Source: Cristatella mucedo
Lineage: Eukaryota; Bryozoa; Phylactolaemata; Cristatellidae
NCBI GenBank assembly: GCA_009760855.2
Contig: WPIO01000017.1
Coordinates: forward strand, 5,924,001 to 5,937,500
Direction of reading: 5' to 3'
Length of the DNA: 13,500 nt
Within the stretch, counting starts at the first letter, position 1. Each line of letters begins with the position of its first letter. Of this stretch, positions 8,499 through 13,500 are shown one piece after another. The translations under genes and the position numbers were made by a program. The notes under the pieces were generated by a model. It was not told where the DNA came from, ran no database searches, and saw nothing but the letters and a program-made list of their open reading frames with translations.

Positions 8499-10281
8499 GA
8501 CCCAGAGTCTGCCTTACGACGATGCCTTCAAGCTAAAAAATAGACTCTGCTGCTGCTGCTGTCAAAGTACGTTTTCCCTACTCTAGACGAAAGCGGTCTG
8601 CTTCTGCAGGTGCTTGAAGTGAGGAAGCCATGACAATCATGCTAAAGCCTTGATGATGGCCAGCATGAGTAAAAGTTCTCTTAGCAACTCAGCTAGGTAA
8701 GATGAAGCCAAGCTGCTGCTGGTCCTAAAAGTACGACCATGAAGTGTTATTGAACCCACTGTTTGAGAGGGAGCCTGAGAAATTCTTTCGGCAGAGTGGA
8801 TAAGTGCTAATTTATATTATTTATAGATCAGTTTATCAACCAAATAAAGGCAATGCCTATGGAACAGAGGAAGAACTAGGATATTCATCAAGGGAGCAAG
8901 ACCCATACACACACAAAATTTAAGTATGGGAAAGACGTGCAAGATTTTCATGTAGTGGAGAGAAGGGGGCAAGACCCACAATTAAAGAACACATGTAGCA
9001 CTAAATTACAGTGCTCATCCAACACGAGCTCGGGTGCTGCTCGTCGACTAGAATTAGGACATAATTTCGTCGTTTGGAGAAGGTCAGAGGGCATAAGAAT
9101 TGGAGGTGGCCCAGGTTGCTGCGCCACAGTAGGTGGGTGGGGGGGGGCAAAAGACCCCCCTGACCCCCTATCTGTGTCACTGCCATCACACCAGTGAGAG
9201 CAGCAAGATTATGCGGAGACTGCATTCTCAGTAATGGAAAGTCGTCAAGGATCAAGCCGTCCATGCTGCTTAATCACAGTTACAGCAGCCACAACCTCCA
9301 AGAGAGAAGAGACATCTGCCTTACCGAGCTCTCCTCGTCGAAAGGCGGGCACCGCTCGAGGACGTCCAAGATGCGAAGCAGGCATGGGTACAGCACGGCG
9401 ACGAGGCTGCTTTCTCTTGTGTACGTAAGGTGAAGCAGCGCCTGATAGATCACGCTGGCCCTGTCGTGCCACGTCAGCTCTGTCCGACCGCAGTGCTCCA
9501 TCACCCTCTGCAAGCACTGGACACCGGTTATTTTATTGTCCAGCACGTAGTCATCGATGAAAAGAAGAGAGGCTGGCACCAGCGTGTCTATATATTCGCT
9601 CATTGCTGGAAAACCGAGCTGGCCGACTAGCCAGACGAAGGCGGCTTGAGCACCGGGCCAGCGTTTCCACTGCTGCCTGTGCAGATGGTCTCGCAAGTAG
9701 GCTGCAATGCTCTTCGCGGGAGCAATTCTACAAGCCTCCGATGTGTAGCAAATAAGATCGGCAGTCGATAAGCATTTAAGGAGACGCATTATGACAGTCA
9801 GAGCATCCGAAATGCAGGCGACGACGCTGTCCGTGTTCCACACTTGCCTAACACCGTTCATCGCGGCCAAAAGTACAAAGTCGTCGACCACTTGCTGCAC
9901 CACTGTTACAGCCATCGACAATGCCTCGGTACTCAGCACCTCGAGCACAAAAGGTACGGCGAGAGCAATGATTTCCCTTGTAGTTGAAAAATCTTCCTCT
10001 TTATACTCATAAAACTCCTCTGCCGTGACTTGCTCTGTGAAAGAGCAGCAGCAGACCGCCTGAAGCAACGCACCGCAGTGTACCGACCTCAACATTTCCT
10101 CAGCAGAAAATCGTCCCTGACGTAAGTCCCATAATAGGCTCTTGAGTTGGTATGGACACCGCTCTCGCATTGCAAGCTCGGTCAGCGCGTTAGCGAGGCG
10201 CTCGTTAAGGCCAGCCGATTGGTGGGCGCTTTCGGACACCTCATTCGAATTCGTGCCTCTGGCTAGGTCTTCGCACGACAT
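2143..10281 (-). CDS. TTI2: TTI2, TELO2-interacting protein 2 (whole gene, three coding exons)
   Basis: Known role: TTI2 joins TTI1 and TELO2 in the TTT co-chaperone, which works with HSP90 and R2TP to fold and stabilise PIKK kinases (mTOR, ATM, ATR, DNA-PKcs, SMG1). Model: join of 10281-9325, 5309-5107 and 2476-2143, giving 497 residues, or 517 if exon 2 starts at 5369; the human protein is about 508. Seen: an all-helical, ARM/HEAT-like composition with no signal peptide or membrane span. Family blocks run in order: [10 protein letters not shown] (about 248-257), a block around residue 285 ([10 protein letters not shown]), [11 protein letters not shown] (343-353), [11 protein letters not shown] (358-368) and AWPRLS (401-406), then a C-terminal helix with CLVMLARCS. 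Intron 1 is phase 0 and intron 2 phase 2; across the second junction the spacing from EEIS to AWPRLS matches human TTI2 as I know it, without gaps. Both introns are full of transposons. Identification rests on recalled family motifs, not a database search. Confidence 0.88.
2890..2932. repeat. Perfect 17-bp stem, 9-nt loop inverted repeat
   Basis: TGCAGAGGCTTTGCGCT (2890-2906) pairs exactly with AGCGCAAAGCCTCTGCA (2916-2932) around a 9-nt loop. It lies inside TTI2 intron 2 and is unrelated to the LINE or SINE copies. It is too short for a typical animal pre-miRNA stem (about 30 bp), and pairing does not extend past either end. Confidence 0.9.
3361..3412. repeat. (GT)n microsatellite in TTI2 intron 2
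   Basis: About 26 units with a single GC interruption at 3371-3372. It reads (CA)n on the TTI2 transcript. The Thr-His reading frames across it are artefacts. Confidence 0.95.
3504..4230 (-). mobile_element. LINE-A copy, RT C-terminal part and 3' tail
   Basis: Reverse strand reads [20 protein letters not shown] then [11 protein letters not shown], matching [20 protein letters not shown] and [10 protein letters not shown] of the better copy at 7323-8499. Further on, frameshifted pieces correspond to its [18 protein letters not shown] region and to the [10 protein letters not shown] region. The 3' untranslated part carries the family end GGGTGCTATACAAG followed by an AT-rich tail at 3504-3522. 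It is heavily frameshifted and lies within TTI2 intron 2, in the same orientation as the host gene. Confidence 0.8.
4285..4460 (+). mobile_element. tRNA-derived SINE, copy 2, with LINE-A-like 3' end
   Basis: A-box-like CAGCTCAGCGGT (4294-4305) and a degraded B box near 4369-4379 (GGGCTCGAGCA) follow the order of copy 1, including the shared GAGGTCGTGGG just before the B box. The region between the boxes is lengthened by an internal duplication: 4323-4338 and 4351-4366 differ at two of 16 positions. The 3' end (4422-4454) is 30/33 identical to the LINE-A 3' end at 3529-3561 read in reverse, so the SINE carries a LINE-type tail. Confidence 0.65.
5107..5309 (-). CDS. TTI2: TTI2 exon 2 (conserved C-terminal core)
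   Basis: This holds the strongest family signature: [12 protein letters not shown], then [30 protein letters not shown] and [11 protein letters not shown]. These match the human blocks around RRTYARNLPAFVNRLG and VRHLKRL. The donor is a perfect AAG|GTAAGT ending at 5107, leaving a phase-2 AG completed by the first G of exon 3 (AGG, Arg). The acceptor used here is TGTGTCAG|GTTGGG (exon start 5309); it keeps the distance to the conserved HD pair close to the human one. A second acceptor with a better pyrimidine run lies 60 nt upstream in the same frame (exon start 5369). Exon identity is very secure; the 5' boundary is not. Confidence 0.88.
5310..5369 (-). other. TTI2: Possible 60-nt in-frame extension of TTI2 exon 2
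   Basis: CTCTGCAG at 5377-5370 is preceded by a pyrimidine-rich run and would start exon 2 at 5369. The added 20 codons are open and begin [11 protein letters not shown]. Exon 1 ends in phase 0, so both versions keep frame. The acceptor looks stronger than the one at 5311-5310, but the extra residues have no counterpart that I recognise in the family. It could be the only acceptor used, an alternative one, or unused. Confidence 0.4.
5517..5610. repeat. Imperfect (GA)n-rich tract
   Basis: GATAGAGACAGAG-type units with scattered T and C, running directly into the GT tract. On the TTI2 transcript it is an about 90-nt pyrimidine-rich (CU) stretch about 150 nt before the exon 2 acceptor. Confidence 0.9.
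5611..5681. repeat. (GT)n microsatellite, about 35 units
   Basis: Longest GT tract in the window and uninterrupted, adjoining the GA-rich tract. It reads (CA)35 on the TTI2 transcript, just upstream of the CU-rich stretch and exon 2. Likely highly polymorphic. Confidence 0.95.
6162..6370 (+). mobile_element. LINE-B RT fragment, left half of a split copy
   Basis: Plus-strand reading [20 protein letters not shown] then SKIRSCL, followed by [19 protein letters not shown]. It corresponds to the LGVxFDxSLxFxxHIN, KIRP, SRLDYCNSLLxGLPNK part of L2/CR1-like RTs. The SRLDS.. to LNKP spacing is kept. It breaks exactly where ATAATAATAAT of a minus-strand LINE-A tail begins. The text differs from LINE-A ([18 protein letters not shown]), so it is a separate family. 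Confidence 0.6.
6371..6598 (-). mobile_element. LINE-A 3' tail inserted into LINE-B
   Basis: Reverse complement of the LINE-A end: ATAATAATAATA (poly-ATT tail), then GATAAAGCACCCTCGGAGAA and TAGGCGCTTTAC, followed by the TGACATGCACAGTGTCAGCA stretch shared with the copies at 8290 and 11900. It is 5' truncated to untranslated sequence, about 228 nt. The plus-strand LINE-B reading frame resumes on its far side, so it inserted after LINE-B. Confidence 0.75.
6598..7199 (+). mobile_element. LINE-B RT fragment, right half, and probable 3' end
   Basis: The reading resumes as [20 protein letters not shown], then [20 protein letters not shown]. After a frameshift near 6748 it continues [20 protein letters not shown], then [11 protein letters not shown]. 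This is the ARLLTR..HVTPVL..LHWLPV..RI to APSYLxELLxxxxPSRxLRS segment of L2/CR1-like RTs. A degraded WN motif follows near 6896. The stretch to 7199 is noncoding and ends in three ATTAC units (7184-7198), a plausible LINE 3' tail; that last part is uncertain. Confidence 0.6.
7323..8499 (+). mobile_element. LINE-A copy, best preserved (RT C-terminal half and 3' UTR)
   Basis: Open from [11 protein letters not shown] through the catalytic [12 protein letters not shown] (motif C, both Asp present) to [62 protein letters not shown] and [10 protein letters not shown]. The domain order is that of an L2/CR1-like RT. It is 5' truncated: fingers, motifs A and B, and the endonuclease are absent. One TGA replaces the usual Trp (7490-7492), and a C9 run (8175-8183) shifts the frame just before [17 protein letters not shown]. 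The 3' UTR ends in GGCGCTTTATCAAG and about ten ATT units (8468-8498). It lies in TTI2 intron 1, antisense to the host gene. Confidence 0.9.
8417..8458 (+). other. LINE-A 3' UTR stem-loop (putative RT recognition hairpin)
   Basis: TAAAGCACC (8417-8425) can pair with GGCGCTTTA (8450-8458) at eight of nine positions, a few bases before the ATT tail. Other copies in the window keep the potential pairing with different bases. 3' hairpins of this kind are recognised by the RT of stringent-type LINEs. Confidence 0.5.
8500..9324. other. Unassigned intron 1 sequence with a dispersed GGRGCAAGACC motif
   Basis: No gene is recognised. GGGAGCAAGACC occurs at about 8890 and GGGGGCAAGACC at about 8966. 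A related G9-CAAAAGA-C6 fold-back lies at 9139-9160. Another GGGAGCAAGACC is at about 13444 near the right edge. These may be ends of an uncharacterised repeat family. Confidence 0.35.
9325..10281 (-). CDS. TTI2: TTI2 exon 1 (N-terminal 319 residues)
   Basis: The exon opens with ATG at 10281 in the context AGAAAATGT, with A at -3. An in-frame TAG lies two codons upstream, so no longer start exists without another 5' exon. It reads open for 319 codons and ends at TCG|GTAAGG, a good donor, in phase 0; beyond it the frame reads 14 unrelated residues to a stop at 9280. The first 30 residues are polar (Ser/Asn/Glu-rich) and probably disordered; the rest is helical. The best-conserved part is the last third, with [15 protein letters not shown] (243-257), a Trp/His block near 271, and the [13 protein letters not shown] helix just before the splice. 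The N-terminal two thirds are weakly conserved in the family, as expected for TTI2. Confidence 0.9.
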
Positions 10282-10700
10282 TTTCTAGCGAAGATAAATT
10301 GAGGAATCCGTGAGATTCTGCGACGTACGAAGAACGGCGCTGCGACGAATACGATCCAAGCCTTCATAAATAGCGACCACGCGCGTTCCAAAAATCAGAC
10401 ACACAACCAGAATTTTCTACTTAAAGTCTGGCATCTGGAGATTGCGAGCTTCAATTTAACTTAGGAAAGAAATGCTGTTAACGCGGCGCCACACGCGGCA
10501 CATGCTCCCGAGACGCCGCGGGGGGGGGGGTCAGCGACCTTGACCAGGTGTCGTACAGCGGCCACATTTCCATCGCAGTCGGCACTTCTGACGCCCGCAA
10601 ATTCAGTGACGTACGTACGAATAGAGCTGTACCGCTGTACAGCGAAATGTCCTACGTACGGGCAATGTACGCCCTCCTTCGGGCGGTTTTTTCCCTCAGT
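10282..10700 (-). promoter_or_regulatory. TTI2 5' UTR and putative promoter region
   Basis: CpG-rich sequence upstream of the start codon, unlike the AT-rich DNA beyond 10720. On the minus strand it holds a TATA-like CTATTTATGA around 10359-10368, about 80 nt before the ATG. It has four overlapping or nearby CGTACG palindromes (10324, 10610, 10614, 10655) and a 12-bp palindrome CGCTGTACAGCG (10633-10644). An 11-base G run lies at 10520-10530. The transcription start site cannot be placed from sequence alone. Confidence 0.45.
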
Positions 10701-10773
10701 CCTTTGAAACCTGCTTGTACTTGAATAATTTAAATTTCGTGCGGTCTCAAAGATTAGACCCGAGGAACATATA

Positions 10774-11639
10774 CAGCGACACCTCGGTTTACGGGCTAAA
10801 TTCGTTCCGTGCTGGAGCTCGTAACTCAAATTACTCGTATGTCAAATTAATTTTCCCCATTGAAATGAATTTAAATGCCATTAATCCATTCCGGACCCCC
10901 AAAAAACAGTACGATTTTTTCGCATGTTTTTAAAATTATTATTAAAAAATTATTAAAATTATTATTAATTATTAAAAAATGCACTTATAACTAACGAATA
11001 TTGTTTTAGAAACAATACAATAGAATATTTGCAATAAACGGGTTTTATGAATCCTAATGTACAGGAGTAACTTGTGGAGATCAGACGAATTGGTGACGAT
11101 GCTAATAGAGTCAGAGGAGAAAGGCTGAAATGAATATCTGAATCTTATTCGCCAATTTTTGTCCTTTTTGCTGGGCTTTCCTCGCTTTCAGTTTATTAGC
11201 TCAGCCTTTACGCGGACGCAGTGATTGTTATCAGTTATGTGATGAACTCTCACACGATGATATTGCCTAAATAGAGTACAGTACGTACTTAGCTGTTCCT
11301 GCCATGGTCGGATTTAACACTGGAGAATGGCGATCTTGTGCGTCCAAGCACCACGATGGCTCACTCGAGTCTGGAAGCGAACCCACAGACCTGCACTTGG
11401 TGTCACACCCGGGTCGCACGGCAGCGTCTTGTTACGGAACGTCGTTCACTGCCCTACCCTTATTGGCCTGAGTAACCACACGCAGTGTGACGTTCGCCGG
11501 GGCAACTATCTGTGGAGTATCCGAAGCTGGCTCGTTACCCGAATTTTAGCTCGCAACTCAAAGCAAAAAATCGGCCCAGAGACAGCTCGTATACCGTAAC
11601 ATTCGCTTGTCGAGACACTCGTAAGCCGAGGTACCACTG
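10774..11639. mobile_element. TA-flanked TIR element (Tc1/mariner/pogo-like, non-autonomous)
   Basis: The left end CAGCGACACCTCGGTTTACG and the right end, read inward on the minus strand, CAGTGGTACCTCGGCTTACG match at 17 of the first 22 positions. Each end abuts a TA (10772-10773 and 11640-11641), the target duplication of the Tc1/mariner superfamily. The subterminal GAGCTCGTAAC and CCCCATTGAAATGAATTTAA text resembles a class of TA-targeting elements common in animal genomes. The 866-bp interior has no transposase motif; it includes an AT-rich block at 10930-10980. It sits about 490 bp upstream of the TTI2 start codon. Confidence 0.65.
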
Positions 11640-11753
11640 TACAAGAATGGACCTGAGGAACATGTAACCTTGTCTTGTTTACCTGCCATAAGTTTTGGAT
11701 TCCTCTTAATTCAGAAGTCGGAGATTTTTTGTTTAAAGGGAAGACACTTTGCA

Positions 11754-13150
11754 TAATAATAATGATAATAATTTTTGCATAGCACCCTCGGAGAATTCAG
11801 TTTCTGTCTAGGTACTTTATACATGCTTTAAATCAAGCGTGATTAAATGTTTAGTGGTAACATTCACAATGTCAACAAGTATATCATGGTTAGACACGAC
11901 ATGCACAGAGTCAGCATGCAAATATGGTTACTGATAGCCTGAACAGCGTCAGCACGCATAAGCACGCAACACCAATGATAAATCGTAAGATTCCACTGCA
12001 TACCGCGATAAACAGGTGCGTTTTTAGCTTCTTTTTGGATGTCGTCCGGTTAGGGAATGTCGTGAGGTGAGTCGAGAGTGAGTTTCATGCTTTGGGAGCA
12101 TATAATCTAAAGGCACGGTCTCCAGTGGATTTGAGATTCGTGCGATGTATGGTTTTATACGATTCCAATCAGAAATTTGGATGGTACAATGCCTGTCCTG
12201 ATGAGAGAGTAGTTCTAATAGGTAGACTGGAGTCAAAGAATGAAGGGATATACAATTAAGCGACAGAACCTTGATATCAATACGCTGCTTGATTGGAAGC
12301 CAGTTCAGGTCGATGAGAAGTGGTGTGATGTGGCAACTGCGACGCTCACGACAGGCAAGCTCTTAGCTGTAGAGTTTTACACTAAGTGTAAGCACCTGAT
12401 TGCCCAGGCCGGTAGATCAGCGAGCAGAGAATTCCACAAATCGAGATGGGATGTCGCAAATCGTGGACCAGTGTGGATGTAGTATCCCTGCCTAAGCGAG
12501 CTCAAACTTTAGCAATGTTGTGTAGCTGAAATAAGACAGAATTGAAAGCTTGGATCTGATGCATTCATCCAGTGAAAGATCACTATGGAACAGAGGACAC
12601 AGATTACGTGCAGATGACACACAGGAGATATGCTGGTCGAGCCGATTTTGAGCGATAGTCTTTCCAGTTTCTGAGCCCACTGGTTTTCCCATAACTAGTA
12701 AGTTGGTATTGTCATTATTTAATGTAAGCAATTCTGCTGCCATCTTGTTGCGGATGTCAGCAATACATACAGCAAGCGAGCTGAGAGAATTCAAAGTGCT
12801 AGATGGTTAGGAGGGACAAAGCAAATTACAACTGAGTGCCTTCTACATAAAAGTAAAAGTCTAGATGGTACTTAGCGATAACATCGGCAAAAGGTAGAGT
12901 ATAAACTGTGAAAAGAAGCAGACCAAGCACAGAGCCCTGAGATACCACTACTTTAGTTGTTCCTCAGCAAATCTATATCCGTTGACATCAACACACAAGA
13001 GTCCCACTGAGATACGACCTAAACCATTGCAGTGCATCACCAGTGATGCTCAGGCGAGATGAGAGGTGCTCGAGAATAATAGATAGCTCGATGATAAAAG
13101 GCTGCCGAAATATCAAGCAAAACAAGCGGAACGATTTCACCTACGTCTGC
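11754..13150 (-). mobile_element. LINE-A copy, longest, degraded
   Basis: On the minus strand it reads, with frameshifts, DVGEIVPLVLLDISAAF (motif A, the Asp after Phe replaced by Tyr), then LQWFRSYLSG, VVSQGSVLGLLLFTVYTLPF (motif B region), then FYFYVEGTQL where YADD has become YVEG. It continues [21 protein letters not shown] and the C-terminal region, then the 3' UTR ending GGGTGCTATGCAAA and ATT repeats at 11754-11770. The 5' end is truncated or unrecognisable beyond about 13150. Catalytic residues are lost, so it is inactive. It lies outside the TTI2 coding span. Confidence 0.8.
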
Positions 13151-13500
13151 AAGCCCGGTTAAGTCGTGTGTATGGCTTGGACGCATGCCGGTATGCGGCT
13201 GCCGTCCACTAACCTACCCTCGATTACTCATTGCACGTATCGTAGGTACGAGCCGGCACGCCACTGCGGTCCGCCAACCCGCCGTTGATGAGCTGTTGAT
13301 GAGACGCAGAAGAGCGAAGACGCAGAAGCAGGAAGGGCGGACCGACCATGGCAGTGTGAGCGTGGGCGCAGGGGAGAAACGGTTCCTAGTCGTTATTATG
13401 CAGGAACCGCGAATGGTCAGTAGCGGAGCCCGGGTTTGTATCGAGGGAGCAAGACCTGCAAAACTTGCCTGCCGAGCTGGTTTGATACAGCTGTCAATGT
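13151..13500. other. Unassigned CpG-rich right edge
   Basis: No open frame or known motif. It is richer in CpG than the LINE to its left and includes repeated GACGCAGAAG units around 13304-13330. It could be a promoter-proximal region of a gene beyond the window, but nothing here supports a specific call. Confidence 0.3.

Larger units (their letters stand above)
5310..9324 (-). other. TTI2: TTI2 intron 1
   Basis: Bounded by TCG|GTAAGG and TGTGTCAG|G (or CTCTGCAG|T at 5370), about 4.0 kb, phase 0. It holds the GA/GT compound repeat, a LINE-B copy split by a LINE-A tail, and the best LINE-A copy. The segment 8500-9324 has no recognisable gene; it holds a short repeat motif described separately. 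The segment 5705-6160 is also unassigned. Confidence 0.85.

Noticed and set aside
10670-10692. Terminator-like hairpin: CGCCC, loop, GGGCG, then six T
   Set aside because: It resembles a bacterial intrinsic terminator, but the window is plainly eukaryotic and the stem is only five pairs. Chance in CpG-rich DNA.
10461-10829. 122-codon open frame on the minus strand upstream of TTI2
   Set aside because: It crosses an 11-G homopolymer and enters the TIR element, has no family motif, and lies in the TTI2 upstream region. Could be checked by RNA-seq, but the sequence does not support a gene.
1-13500. CRISPR array, operon, phage, virus or toxin system
   Set aside because: The only regular repeats are microsatellites, and the coding content is one spliced animal gene plus LINE remnants. 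No array-like spacing, envelope, capsid or toxin motif is seen.

Overview
Eukaryotic, almost certainly metazoan, genomic DNA. The evidence is a spliced gene with consensus GT-AG introns, long dinucleotide microsatellites, several decayed copies of a non-LTR retrotransposon (LINE), two tRNA-headed SINE copies and a TA-flanked terminal-inverted-repeat element. The species cannot be fixed from this sequence. The repeat style (L2/CR1-like LINEs ending in ATT repeats, tRNA SINEs) fits many invertebrates and some lower chordates.

One host gene is recognisable and spans most of the window on the minus strand. It is an orthologue of TTI2 (TELO2-interacting protein 2), the third subunit of the TELO2-TTI1-TTI2 (TTT) co-chaperone that matures PIKK kinases. 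I reconstruct three coding exons: exon 1 at 10281-9325, exon 2 at 5309-5107 (or from 5369) and exon 3 at 2476-2143. The model gives 497 or 517 residues. The intron phases match across both junctions and the conserved C-terminal blocks fall in order.

The rest is intron or flank filled with repeats. Left to right: LINE-A 3' tail (1-169, +); tRNA SINE (185-335); (TA)n followed by a perfect spacerless 108-bp palindrome (415-522), whose right arm continues into a minus-strand LINE RT fragment (to about 735); unassigned sequence; (GT)n at 1975; TTI2 exon 3; intron 2 with a GC-rich block, a 17-bp hairpin, (GT)n at 3361, a minus LINE-A copy (3504-4230) and a second SINE (4285-4460); TTI2 exon 2; intron 1 with a GA/GT compound tract, a plus-strand LINE-B copy split by a minus LINE-A tail (6371-6598), and the best-preserved LINE-A copy (7323-8499, +); TTI2 exon 1; a CpG-rich upstream region; a TA-flanked 866-bp TIR element (10774-11639); a long minus LINE-A copy (11754 to about 13150); and an unassigned CpG-rich right edge.

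The observations most worth a second look are the perfect palindrome built from LINE coding sequence, the LINE/SINE shared 3' end with a paired stem, the inverted LINE-A copies flanking TTI2 exon 2, and the two in-frame acceptors for that exon. I see no prokaryotic gene system, CRISPR array or viral gene.
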